Origin: Mangifera indica
Taxonomy: Eukaryota > Streptophyta > Magnoliopsida > Sapindales > Anacardiaceae
Direction of reading: 5' to 3'
Length of the DNA stretch: 64,000 bases
Assembly (NCBI RefSeq): GCF_011075055.1
Contig: NC_058138.1
Span: 18,636,928 to 18,700,927, forward strand
The notes under the pieces are model-generated. The model was not told the origin of the DNA. It did not search any database and worked only from the letters and a program-made list of their open reading frames with translations. Shown here in pieces: positions 12,931 through 25,514 of this stretch (positions are counted from its first letter, which is position 1; every line of letters starts with the position of its first letter). Both the position numbers and the translations under genes were made by a program.

Positions 12931-14364
12931 ATATAAAAAAAATAAGGAATTCTCTTCTCTTAAAAATCTATCAAAGATTCTACAATGATGGAGTTCACGA
13001 GGAAAAAAGAAACAACCCTTTTATTCACAATCTTAATAAAATCAGTTGCAGGGTTGTCAAAATAAGTTTTACTATACACAAAACCAAGGCAAACCAGAAA
13101 AAATTAAAGATTTTAGTGGTGTCAAATATGTTCATATTGACTTCAAGAGTAATTTAAGTGGTAAAGGATGAGATTTTAATCATAAATGAGCAAAGGTTCA
13201 AATTTTCTTTAATGATATTTTAAGATTAAAATTTTAAATTATTTGTTATAATAATCGTGGGATACTCAATCATTGAATTAGAGTTTTATCTATTCGATAG
13301 AATAAATTTGACTTTGAAAAAACGGTTTAACTCAACATTCCTTATTTTAAAAAAAAACAAAAAAACTAATCCTCTACTTCACTAATGGGATTACAAATCA
13401 TACCTTTTTTTCTTCATGGTTAAATAAGACTCCATTTGACATATTTTTAATTATAGAAGGAATGTATTATAATTATGATTAAGATGACATTATTCTTAAG
13501 AAATGGGAGGGAGACAGAGACAGTTGTTGTAATTGATTATAGTCCAAGGCTTTTTGGCAATAAAAAGTTTGCCCTGGCTGGAGCTTGGAGTAGTAATAAG
13601 CATCTTTTAAAAAAAGCGAAGGCCTCCATGATATGATCAGCCTTAGCTTTTACACAAATTAAATTATTATTCATTTTCAAATTACACTTGAATCAACATG
13701 ACAAGTGTCAACAGATCATTTGCTGTCAAATCTTGACCAACTTTCTCTTTTATTTATTTAATTTTATGCTTCCTAACCAGATCAACTTAGTGATTACCAA
13801 TTATTAGGAATTGATTACGTTTTGGTCCCCGAGAGAAAAGCGATATCTAAAAAATGTATGACTAAACTGTACTTATACTAAACTTTAGGGATGACATATG
13901 AAGTTGACAAGACTAAAGTTACAGTTGAGCATACTATCGGCTCTTCAAATCCAAAGAAGCGGGATATTAAATTATCAATTCATATCATAATCCAACTTAA
14001 TTAGAATATTAATCAGGTTTTATTATAATCGCCATTTTCTCGCGATATGAAAGTTATACGATAATCTCTCCCCGCGAGCAGGGCGCACCCTCTGAGCAGG
14101 CGCCACGTAATCTGTAATTTAATTAGTTTTTAATTTAAAATAGACTAAAGTTGGGCATGCTATTCTAATATTATTAAAAAAATACAAAGTTTATGATTTT
14201 TATTATTATATGCTTTTTAATTTTAAATAGAACAATCGTTGATATAATTAAGTAGACCCATCCCTTAATTTATTGAAATTTCTACAAGAGTGATTGCTTC
14301 CGTGTAATAAAAATGCTAAGATTTTCGAGAATCAATTGAAGTGGGCAAACATTTGTCATCAAGG

Positions 14365-14890
14365 AGTGTAAATATTTTTTATACATAATTTAAATATAAA
14401 GATGATATATTATAATATTAATGAATATTGTTTTATATTTAATTTAAAATTATTTAATTATATATAATATATTATTTGTATATATAAATTATTTATAAAA
14501 AAATATATAATTTTATTATTTATCATATCAAAGTTTGAAAAAAAAATCTTAGAATATAATAAAACTATATACATATAATTGGATATATAAATAATGTGTT
14601 ATTATATGAGAAAGTGATTTTAAATTAAAGATAAAATAATATTAATTATGTATTAACCCACCATTGATATACACAATTGTGTATTCGAAACTGTGTACAC
14701 ATAATATCATTAAAAAAATTTAATTGTTAAAAGGAAATTTAATAAAACTATGTGTATACACTTTTGATACAGACGATGCGCTATCATATAATTAAATAAT
14801 TTTGAATAAAAAATAAAATAATATTTAATTATATGATGATATATTATTTATATGTTATTATCTATATATAAAAAATTGTATATATATAGC
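14365..14890. repeat. Cluster of three related AT-rich MITEs
   Basis: Three adjacent copies, at roughly 14365-14540, 14545-14735 and 14736-14888. Each carries a core like AATTTTGAATAAAAAATAAA followed by ATAATATTTAATTAT; it is inverted in the first copy. Flanks read ATAATAAAACTATGTGTATAC or its inverse. The same core recurs at about 49.84 and 61.47 kb. Ends are blurred by the AT background, so borders are approximate. Confidence 0.55.
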
Positions 14891-15571
14891 ATTGATGGAA
14901 AAATTTAATGCCATGAAGGAAACCTTCTTACCTGCCCCAGCCTCATCAGCCGTATTATTTCGGTCCATGTTCACGCCTTTATTTCTTATTCCAATTCTAC
15001 ATCATCTACTTATGGATAAAGTCACAGGCATTTCATGCCTCCTTTATTTACAATTACAGTTAGATGTAAGAACATGTACCAGAAGTATTTCTCTGGTGTG
15101 AATTTTTCACATGATCATCTCAACAAATCCAAAAGATTTAGGTTTTGAAATTGAAGCATTCAACAGTTCATTTGATATAAAAATCTAAAGTTTTTTAAGT
15201 GAGATAGATGGAACTGTTATTTGTAAGGTTTGTTCTGAGAGCCCTTTCCTTTTGGGAAAGCAGTATCTTATATAATATCTAATACGCTAGTGAGTGAGGT
15301 GTAGGGACAGTTACAGAGTTGCCGCCCACAACCTTTTGCCATAGATGAGATTGATAGTGAGGGGAAAAGAATTATTTTTATTAATGTCTCTTCTATCTTC
15401 TTCTCCTACTTGTCACCTATTCCCTTTACCCTTCTACCCACACTTGATAGGATAAAACCATTAACTCCTGCTGCTCTGCCTTGTTTGCTTCAAAGCTTTT
15501 CTTCTTTTTTTGGTTTATCTTGAGGTTTCAGCTTCTGGGATCTTGTTTCTTTTCTCACTTTTTATGAGAAA

Positions 15572-18500
15572 ATGGCAACTGTGGAGGACAAGCCTGTGTC
15601 TCAGGAGCCTCATGAAGCCGCTCCTGGTGCTACCCAAAATGTAACTGTTAGTCCAGTTCACAAGGTGCACAATTCATGCTTGCTTGATTTCTTGTGATAT
15701 ATGTTTTGTTTGAGTCCATTATTGGAAAAGTTTCAAACTTTTGAATTTCATTAGTTGGGTTGCTTGCGGTTTCTAAATTCTGTTTTTACAATACCTTTTC
15801 AATGAATATATGAAACCAATACTTGGAATTATGAATCACCACTTACAATAATTCAGCACTGAACACAGAAATCACAAATCTGTAAAAGAAATGAGATATG
15901 TCAGAGTTCACTGGGTATTTGATCGGTGCTTATGAACAGTATCGTATATCTAATACACAAATAATTACAAGGACCTGGCATGCTTCTGGTCATCAATCAG
16001 GGGGACTGACGGGGACCAAGGTCTAGATGTTAACTTCAGTGAATTGAATTCGAGGATTTATGTAAAACAATTGGCAGGTTTTACTAGGTGTCGACAGAGT
16101 AGGTGGTTTTATTTAACATTACATGGAAGATTATTGGTCATTAACAGCGCTAACAAAAGTTCTAGAGAAAGTTATTATTTATGTGTAGCTGCAAGTAATT
16201 ACTTTAATCAGTTCATCTGTTGGCTGTAAGACTCTTAGTTGTCTAACAAGATTTGTGTTTAGAATTCATTCTCTCCCTTAACATAGTCAAGAGAAAACGG
16301 CTAGCAGCCCTGCTGGGTATTAGATTGTCAAATTCATCATTTACTTTTCTCTCTTCATTTTTTCTGATTTTATTCATCTTTTTTAATTGCTTGTTTGTTA
16401 TTTAACATCAGCACATACTTTTTCGGATATATGTTCCTTCTTTGTATGCACTTAAACACAATTTTCACTGGCGTCGTATAATTATTATTATTTTTCTTTT
16501 AAAATATTAGGTTTTGTATATTCTATCTGCCAATTGAGATCAAATGGCATGATTTCTCTTCCTTGAGAAATTAAATTTTCACGGATTTGCTTGTCTTGAC
16601 TGTGGAGGTCTATAAAGATTATTGAATATTGATCTTAGAAACTATTTAGTCCTTGCTTTGCTTTTGTGCGTATATACATGTATGCATTTCACCTTTAAGC
16701 TATACAATTTGTAGCCTTGATAGAGAATCTATAGACAGAATTTGTTGCTTGTTTCTCAAAGCTTGGAGGATTTTAAATTAGTGAATTAAGTGAATCGATC
16801 GGGGTAAATTTAGGCTAGTAGCTGGGTTGACGGAAAAAAGTACTTTTAGAGAGAAATAAATGCTTCTTTTTTCTGCTATTCATTTTATATTACTCATTGT
16901 TGTTTCTCAGGTTGAAGATTCAATGGGAATAATCGAAGAAAACTTTCATTCTCAAAGTTGGAAGCGAAGAAACCTCTTTTTAGAAATACCCTCAAGAACA
17001 CTACAAGACTCCTCACAGGAATCTGTTGTAATTAAGATGCCGCCAACACCTAGTCCCACTCCAACTCCCAAGAGGGTAAACTTCAACTTAAATCCTGCGG
17101 ATGCAAGAACTAGTGGTTCTCCTGGCCCTTCCTTATCAAGAGCCAAATCTTCTTTGAAAGGTCTCTTACCAAAATTAAGTTTTAAGTATCGAAGTTCTTA
17201 CTCGGATATTGAGAAGGCTGCCAACCTAGTTCCAGAAACTTCAAATATGGCACCACGAGAGAAGCCTTTCATCTCAAGATCACTGTCACTAACAAAGATA
17301 TTTACTCCCAGGATAAACAGAACGTCATCACTGCCCGTAACTCCAATTATGCATAGAAACCTGGAACCCACATGCAGTGGAAATGTGGCCGATTCTCTAA
17401 ATTCAAGTGTAAGTTTCCAATCATCATCTTGATACTTGAATGCCTTTCTTTAACCAATTAGTTGGGAGAATGGACTTTTTGACAATACATGGTAGCAACA
17501 TTGGGGATATAGCTTGCATGAATTGATCCAGCGGAGTTTTCTTTTTGTTGTTTGAAACAAAGGAGTTAAGTTACTTGTTATCATTTCTATATGCAGCATC
17601 GACATTGACAGGGCCATCAGTAATGTATTTAGATGTGAATTCTTTGTAATTAACATGGATTAGAACTATCCTTCCTGATTTTTTCCTCTTCTCTGGTTTC
17701 CATTATTTGCCTTTTATTAACTTAGGATCGTATTCTTACAAAGATTTCATTATTGTTTGCTCCAACTTTGTAGTCCTTTTTGCAGAGAAAAGGGACCCAG
17801 AAGCACATACATCGTTCACTTTCAGTTCCTGTCAATAACAAAGAAGGGAGCATAAGGAGAATGGATTCATTTTTCCGAGTAATTCCTGCAACTCCTCGAG
17901 TAAAGGAAGGAGAAGTTGTGTCAGATATATCTCAGATAGTAGAATCCGGTAACTTTTCCTTAGTAATTATGGGATTGATTTCTTTATAACAAAATTTTAG
18001 GTTGAGATTCAATGGGAATAAATTTATTTAGTAAAAGAAAAGGAAATACATTGAAATTTGATACAGTCCTTCATACATTTTATTTTGATTTCTCAGTTTC
18101 TTAGCATCCACACTGGCGTTATATGCCTATTTATCCTGGGGCTTTGCAATCATAGTTTTCCCTCTAGTTTGTAGAAGCTGTTGTTTGTCCAAAATAACAG
18201 AAAAGCCTTTTTATATTCTCTTATTTGCAGAAAACAGTGCTGATGCTGATGGTGAAGACATACCTGAAGAAGAAGCTGTTTGTAGAATTTGCATGGTTGA
18301 ACTTTGTGAAGGTGGTGAAACCCTCAAGATGGAATGTAGCTGCAAAGGGGAACTTGCTCTGGCTCACAAAGAATGTGCTATTAAATGGTTTACAATTAAA
18401 GGCAACAAAACTTGTGATGTGTGCAAGCAAGAGGTTCAGAACCTACCTGTCACTCTCTTACGAATACAAAGCATGCGAACTCGAAATGGTGGAGCAGACA

Positions 18501-20247
18501 GAAGCCAGGTGGCAGATATCAATGGATACAGGTAAATGAGTTGTTATTTTCTTATGCTTGATAAATAGCAGGTGACCGCTGAAATGTTGAGGTTTTAAGT
18601 TGGATTTTTTTCTAATTGTGAATAAGGTTGACATAATGGTTTTGATCATGAAGATGTGATCTAACAACTTAAGGCCACACTTGTTCCACAATGAGTTCTT
18701 TTTTCTCTCCACAGGCCTTGTCACAGTTTTGTCCTAACCAACCAACCATCCACTGGATCATTTCATGCCTTTGATAATTGCTACTGCTACTTCAATGATT
18801 GACTGGAATAAATATTTGGACTCCTGGGGCAACAAGTTTACTGCTGCTTATTTCTAATGACATAAACCAACCTCTAAAATTTCATACTGACTTGAGATTC
18901 ATCTGATACTCATGATATAACTCTAAAATAAAATCTACCAAACCTATGTGGCTAAATTCTGACTTTGGTCAACACAATTGGTCATATATTTGGATTCCCA
19001 TCCACAATTTACTAATTATTATGTCTTGCTTCTTACACCTTTAAAATCAATGATTCTTACTTTGAGTTCCATCCAATATTGAATCCTAGTAAGGTCTGTC
19101 AAAAAGCCATATATCTACATATTTATAGTCTACATTATGTGTATATTTGATCGCAATATGATCCTAATTACCAAAAAGAAATGTTAGGTCTTATTTGTTT
19201 AGATCTTATTATCAGGGTTTGGCAGGAAGTTCCTGTGCTCGTTATTGTCAGCATGCTTGCCTATTTTTGTTTTCTTGAGCAGCTTCTGGTAAGCCAACTA
19301 GTTCCTCACTTAAATATGTACAATTTCCATAATATTTTCCTGGTAATATATCACTTTGCATGCAGGTTGCAAAAATGGGTACAGGTGCAGTTGCGATATC
19401 CCTTCCATTCTCTTGTGTATTGGGTCTCCTCTCATCCATGACCTCATCAACCATGGGTAGGTTGGCAAGAGTAGCCAGTAATATAAAGTTAAATCATTGA
19501 ATATCCTATAAAGATCTTATGTGACCTGTGAATTGGGGAATTAGCAAAAGAGCCAATTGGTGCATGTTTTTGTTCAAAAACATCACCATTTGGTTGCCAT
19601 ACCATTCACATACGTTACTTGTTTAGGAATCATCCCAATCACATATAACAGACAAAAACTGGTGTCTGTTGCAACTACAAGCAATCGCTTATGTTTCAGG
19701 TTTCTTTGTTAGTTCACTGTAGTAAGGAATCCGGGGAGATTGTTTCTGATATTTTCTGATTCATCCCCTTAAACTTTTGTAGTGAAGAGAAGATTTGTCT
19801 GGGTCTATGCATCAATTCAATTCGCTTTAGTTGTCATGTTCGCTCACATATTTTATTCTTTGGTAAGATCCTTTATAGTTTTTGCTCCTTTAGCTTTGCT
19901 GGTCAACGTGTTAGAATTTGATTATGGTGTATGAATTAATCAAATAATATCCAAATCTTCATTGTAATGCCTGTTTTTTGGTTTGGCTTTGTGCTGTACA
20001 GGTTCAGGTGCAGGCAGTTCTGTCAGTTTTGCTCGCAACATTTGCTGGGTTTGGAGTGGCCATGAGTGGGAGTTCTATTCTTGTTGAGATCATGAGATGG
20101 CGAAGAAGATGGCAAGCTCAGTCACTGCAGCATCATAATTCCCAAGTGTTGGGTAGACCAGGCCAATTCCCATATTCACCACGAACAGTGTCTCGTGACC
20201 GCCACAATCCTGAAATAGAAAATCCAGAAACCCTCACTAGGCGATGA
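15572..20247 (+). CDS. RINGv-type membrane E3 ubiquitin ligase, 8 exons, 514 aa
   Basis: Exons: 15572-15664, 16911-17408, 17786-17948, 18231-18531, 19216-19288, 19366-19456, 19783-19862, 20002-20247 (515 codons including stop). The first half is a Ser/Pro-rich, basic tail that is probably disordered ([12 protein letters not shown], then [18 protein letters not shown]). A RINGv (C4HC3, MARCH-like) finger follows with Cys269, Cys272, Cys287, Cys289, His297, Cys300, Cys313 and Cys316. About four hydrophobic helices come next, separated by short loops ([62 protein letters not shown]). A basic, polar tail ends NPETLTRR. The fold fits a plant membrane-anchored ligase of the RING/FYVE/PHD superfamily. 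The substrate is unknown. The family is well supported; the subfamily is not. Confidence 0.88.
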
Positions 20248-20470
20248 ACCATTGATTATATTTAGTATAGCTAAACAGAAAAAGGGTCTGCCTTGAATTA
20301 CGTTTGTGTCTATGATAAGCAATCTTGGTTTGTATTGTAATACATTGCCACATAATGATAGAAGCATACTTACTACCCTCCTCCCTATCATTTCGATTCT
20401 TGTATCAGGATTTCAATTAATTTATAACAACACTGAAATTCTAGATTAATTCTCCACTGTAATCTTCATA

Positions 20471-20501
<31 letters not shown>

Positions 20502-21287
20502 TATTATTATCATTAGGGATATTAAATCAAATACAAAATCAAGTAAAACTGCCCAGAATTTTATACACAAAGCAAAATTGCCTTTCTAATGTAAAAAGAC
20601 AAAATTACCCCTTTAGTAAAAATAACAGAATGTTGGAAATTTTTTCAAATCCACGCAAACCCAGCGCGCGCGACAAACGGCTTCCTGTGGTGGCAATTTC
20701 TGGCCGATTTTGATTGTTTTCCAGCCACCAAAATAGTTAAAAAGATCAGTAAATCAATTCTTAAGCAATTGGATTTTTTGGGTTAAGTTTTCGAATTAAA
20801 ATATTTGATGAGATGGCTTGATTCATGGGTGTTTTAGATCAATTTTTTTAAGACTTTTCTGTTAAAGTAGGTGGAGAGTTGATTTATGATAAAATGGGAA
20901 TCAAAAAATGAAATTTGGGTGGTGAAATTCAACTTGTGTAAATTGGCGTTACCTTGTAAAGATGTAGAGATGATGTGAATTTTTCAAACCTAGGCAGCCG
21001 ACGAATTCGCAAGGTTGGGGGGCAAAGTGTGAGTTTCCAAACAGTGAGTTTGCATTAATGTGTCATGGGGAAAACTGTTGTTTTTAAAACTGACTGGCAA
21101 AATATCATTATAATTTTTGCACCAAGTAATATTATAATAACTATTATCAGCAAATTTTATACAAAATATCATCACCAGTCATCGCTTAAACACGACACAA
21201 GTAGACTTTTATTCGAGGATTAAAATTTCCCGCTGACTAGGGCATGAACAGGGCAAACGGTATCCATTAGAAGAGAAGCAGAACAGA
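20248..21287. other. Intergenic region between the RINGv and YrdC genes
   Basis: Starts with the RINGv 3' UTR. It carries an ATT microsatellite (20469-20511), then AT-rich DNA with one GC-rich patch near 20660-20720 (CCCAGCGCGCGCGACAAACG). It ends in the short promoter of the YrdC gene. No gene seen. Confidence 0.6.
20469..20511 (+). repeat. ATT trinucleotide microsatellite
   Basis: A run of about 14 ATT units with one ACT interruption, in the 3' flank of the RINGv gene. Confidence 0.9.
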
Positions 21288-24200
21288 ATGATTGTATCAT
21301 CAAGAATCGTGGGGAAGCTTCCTCTTCTTCAGCATCGTGTTCCTCTCATAGGTGCTCTTTAATCACAATCGTTAGTCTTCCTCCTTTCCTCTCTTACTCT
21401 TCTTTTTATACTTTTAGTTGTTCTTCTCTGTTCTTTCTGCTCTTAACTCAAATCAGTTTCTATTAACTTGTTTTAGACTATTTTAAGTTCACAATCCCAA
21501 GACTCAAATTACTATTATTGTTAATTGTTTTTACGCATGTATATTGGTGAATTGGTCTATATGTACTATATTTATTGCATTTTCAGGTGTGCCCAAGTTT
21601 GGGTTCGCATCGTTCTTGCACTTCAATACTAGATTTAAAGCGGGGTTTCCAAAGAAAATGGCTTGGAGTTTGGATAATTGTTCGGTGAGTGCTGAAAATA
21701 AACTGGGTTTGGTTCGCCCTGCAACTGAAGCTTATGCTGAAGAAGCAGTTGAAGCTCTGAAAGCTGGCAAGGTTATTGCAGTGCCCACTGACACCATATA
21801 TGGATTTGCTTGCGATGCTTGGTACGCCATTTTTGTGGATTTCTTGTCAGTTTATTTTTAATGTGGAAAACTTGTGAAACACGGATTCAGAGTAAATTTG
21901 CTTGTGTATTGAATATCACATAGTAAATTGCTGAAGAGTTGTTGATAATTTATACAAGAATAAAGAATCATTTGTAAAAGTGATTAGTAACTTTGATCAA
22001 ATGGGGATTGGTGAAGCTCTGGAAGTTATTATGAACTGATTTACAGGTTCATGTGTAATCGTCATATAATTGCAATCTTTGACATTCAAATAATGTTTCA
22101 TTGGACCTAATTTCTTGCATCATCTTGTGAGTCTTGCACTTTGATTGTAGTATTAGAAACTCCACTTTTAATAGATTGGTCCCAGTATTATGCACTCTTA
22201 TGGGATTTTTGGCTGTCTGAGTATGGGGATTTAGATGGTAGTTTTCATCTATTATCTATGTACTTTACCCCCTTGAGGGGCTAAATTAATAAGCTTTGGC
22301 AGGGTGCATTTTGTGCAAAGTTTTGAAATTAAACCAGTTTTATTTGGTACCTGTATTTTAGTATCAAGAATTTCTAACTTTTGCTTTCCTTTCATGGGAT
22401 TATAATTGCAGTTCTTTGGAAGCAGTCAATCAGATTTATGAGATTAAGGGGCGTAAATATACCAGCCCTCTTGCGATCTGTGTTGCCGATGTTTCAGACA
22501 TCAAGCGTTTTGCTGTCACTGAGCATTTGCCTTCTGGTTTACTTGACTCTCTCCTTCCTGGACCTGTTACAGTTGTACTAACGCGAGGTCTGTGATTCAT
22601 ACTTGTATCTTTGCTAAAATGAATTAAAATTGGTACTTGAGTAAATAAGATATGTCATTGATAAAGGCCATGTTAACTGTTAGGAAAAAACCCCAGATTG
22701 GCCTTCCTCTTTGTGTTTGTCTCTTTTCACTTATACTATTGACTTGAATTTTTCCGTGGTATGAAAGTGCATATCTGGCTATTTTGCAGGGGAGTCTAGT
22801 ATTCTTGAGAAGTCTTTGAACCCTGGATTAGAAAGTATTGGAGTTCGAGTACCTGACTCTAACTTCATCAGGGCTATTGCTCGTGGTTCAGAAGGTGCAT
22901 TGGCTCTCACAAGTGCCAATCTAAGTGGAAAGCCGAGTAGTGTTTGCATAAAAGATTTTGAGAACCTCTGGGAACATTGTGCATATGTTTTTGATGGTGG
23001 TGTGCTTCCATCAGGTCGAGCAGGATCAACAATCGTGGATCTCACAAGACTAGGAAAGTACAAGATTCTTAGACCTGGAAGGTAAACATTTGAATGAGTT
23101 GGTTATATTAATATTTTTTATAACTTATAAGCCTAAGTCAAAGTAGAATAAAATAGAAATGGGTAATTTTGGCCTTAAAGTCATGAAAATTAGGATGGTG
23201 TAGTCAGTTTGTTAATTCATTAAATGTAGAGTTATATAAGCACCTTATTTGCATACTATGATGGAATTTTAAAATGAATCTTGACATGTGCTAGAATTGC
23301 TGATATATTTTCCCTGTTTTTAAACCTGTTTAGGGAGATACAAGTTCATATAGTTAAAGACCTCAGTCTAGGTCTTTACTCACAATAGTTGATTATATAA
23401 GTTCAACTCTTGTTGATCTCACAAAACAAACACACACTTATAGGGTAGCATTCTCTATGCCTAGTCATAAAGGCAATAATGGTCCCGATTTGCTTTTATT
23501 ATTTTGAAATTTGATATTGGTGTGGAAGAATAAGTGTCAGTTGTTGGCTGTGTAATTAAAGTGTAGGTTGGCAGCTTGTGTCAAGCATGAATAGTGTTAG
23601 GCGGCTTACGCCATTATGTGGCTGCTGGTTCATTAAGGAGGTGTTTCCAGTATAAATCAACTTGTAACTTTTGATTCAGTAGAAAGGAAAAACAAGAAGA
23701 AAGTTAATACCTTTCTCACAAACTGACATGACAATCTGGAAATAGAAAATATCTATTCACCAACTTGAGGGGGAGTTAGTATCAGTTGTAAGCTGTGTAA
23801 GTAAAGCATAGGTGGGCTACTTATGTCAGGTGTGATATAGTGTTCTATGTGAATAGTGTCAGGTGTGTTAATAGGGTGACTTATCCATCTGCTGGTTCAT
23901 TACACGAGGTGTTTTCAGTAGAAATCAACTTGTAACTTTCGATTCAATGGAAAGGAAAAACAAGAGGGTTCTTCCCTTTCTCACAAACTGACAATTGGTA
24001 TGTGGACTCAATTAACAACTACTTCAGCTGCATTCAGCTTTTATAGAAAGTACTAAATAATAAATTATAACTCAGTAGAAAAAATCTGAATAGGCACAAT
24101 ATTTCTGTTATTCTTGGCTCTTCTTATGTTTATGGTGTGTAAGTTGATAGTTATTGTGCAGTTGAACCATAATTAGTAGCTTAACTGATGGGAATGTTTT

Positions 24201-24332
24201 GCATGCCCTCATTTGTATCTAAATCTATTAGTGCTTACCGTCCATATTTTCCCTTGTTTTTCCAGTGCAAAGGAAGACACAGTTGCTATCCTTCAAAAGC
24301 ACTCTTTAGCAGAAGAGCTGGAAGCAAGTTAA
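21288..24332 (+). CDS. YRDC: YrdC/Sua5-family threonylcarbamoyl-AMP synthase, 5 exons, 277 aa
   Basis: Exons: 21288-21351, 21587-21821, 22412-22587, 22790-23081, 24266-24332. The enzyme makes threonylcarbamoyl-AMP from threonine, bicarbonate and ATP for the t6A37 modification of ANN-decoding tRNAs. The YrdC fold is clear: AGKVIAVPTDTIYGFACDA, then EIKGRKYTSPLAICV (Lys and Arg of the nucleotide site), LLPGPVTVVLTRG, ALTSANLSG, and SGRAGSTIVDLT. The length fits the short YRDC type without the extra Sua5 domain. The first 50 residues are basic, rich in Phe/Leu/Arg and poor in acidic residues, which fits an organelle-targeting peptide. A second in-frame ATG at 21658 (MAWSLDNCSV) would give a form without it. 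The last intron (1,184 bp) contains a mini LTR element. Confidence 0.92.
23521..23993. mobile_element. TRIM-like miniature LTR retrotransposon in the last YRDC intron
   Basis: Two diverged direct repeats, 23521-23729 and 23766-23993, behave as LTRs. Both run from a TG start through GTCAGTTG/ATCAGTTG, then TGCTGGTTCATTA, ATCAACTTGTAACTTT and AAAGGAAAAACAAGA, to CTTTCTCACAAACTGACA. Only about 36 bases lie between them. The 5-bp sequence ATTGG flanks the element on both sides (23516-23520 and 23994-23998), as copia-type integrase leaves. The phrase TTGAGGGGGAG at the start of the second LTR resembles a copia polypurine tract. No clear primer-binding site is left. The strong LTR divergence shows that the insertion is old. 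Confidence 0.7.
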
Positions 24333-25505
24333 AGAGTGACTGAAACAAGCTTGTACCTTTTTAGAATTATATTATTTGCATCGACAAAGAATAGTTTTCG
24401 CTTGATATCAGAGAAACTGGCAGTATCACCGTCTCATTGTATTTTAATCAACCAAAATACATTCTTTAGATGTCAGTGGAGGTTTCTACTGAATTGGTAT
24501 CTGTTCTGTATCCAGACTAGAGAATAGAGTTATTTCAGTTGTTCAAAGTGAGTTCATTTACATTTTTGCAAGGAAATCATGAATTCTTTGCCACATTTTA
24601 TTTGGGAGAAAATTTTTACGGTCTATTGTTAATCTTGAAATTTTTTTTCTTGTAGTTTCTGAATGTTAATCGACGGATTTTACTGTTTGATTTGCATCTG
24701 TTCGTATTGTTTGTTCTGGGAAGAATAGGTGTTGGGTTTAAATGTTTATAAAATTAAAAGAAAAAGCATAAAAACTTCTTTGAACATTATTATTTTATGT
24801 ATTAAATAAAATTTTAATTTTTTTTATGCTAAGTGATATTCATGTATGTTTTTAATTAACATATCAAAATCTATCAGCGGATATTGACTTGTTGAGGCGA
24901 TGACAAATAACATGACATAAACATTGAGTAAATTGGGCTGAAAATAAGACAGACAGAGAGGCTCTCTGTCTTCTTTTGAACCTAAAAACGTGTAAGAACA
25001 GTCTAGTGTTCTTATTGAGTCCCATGTGTTTAGTGATGGGTACCAACTATCTCATTGACTATGTTTGTCTCTTGATTTTACACATTAACTGCGCCATTTT
25101 CGATTTTCATTTTGTTGTCATATGTTCCATAATTTTAGGCTCTAAACTATTATAAAAGCATGCTAATTACAATTCATGTGCAAAGACATTGTATGAATTT
25201 ATGTCGCTTGTACAGTTTGCTCTGTTAATTCATTCATCAATACAGTACATCACACTTGATAACATTATGAGTTATCTATCCTAATACTATTCTCATCCGA
25301 GGTTATAAAATTATAAGATCAGTCGTTAAATTTAAAATTTATTTTATAATTAGTTTTGATTTAATAAAACAATTCAGACTAAAAAAGATTTCTCGTTTGA
25401 AAAGTCACACTTGGTAACATCACACAGTTTACAAACACACACAATTTTCTTGCCAACTGTGGTACCATAGGTGACTCTTAATATTTAGTTAAATACATTG
25501 CTAAA
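24333..25505. other. YRDC 3' flank and intergenic DNA
   Basis: The trailer of the YrdC gene to about 24700, then AT-rich DNA without a supportable gene up to the target duplication of the foldback element. Confidence 0.55.
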
Positions 25506-25514
25506 AACTTAAAA

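Larger units (their letters stand above)
10699..15571. other. Long intergenic region
   Basis: About 4.9 kb without a supportable gene. Open frames near 11811, 12208 and 14892 show no codon structure or family match. The region holds a TTTTC repeat at 12016, a MITE-like sequence at 12810-12930, and a cluster of three related AT-rich MITEs at 14365-14890. About 15240-15571 is pyrimidine-rich and is the likely promoter and leader of the following RINGv gene. Confidence 0.6.

Noticed and set aside
15572..24332. Functional cluster of tRNA-modification genes (TRM2A, YRDC)
   Set aside because: Two tRNA-modification genes lie within 20 kb but are separated by an unrelated RINGv ligase and have independent promoters; plant gene order gives no reason to infer a link.
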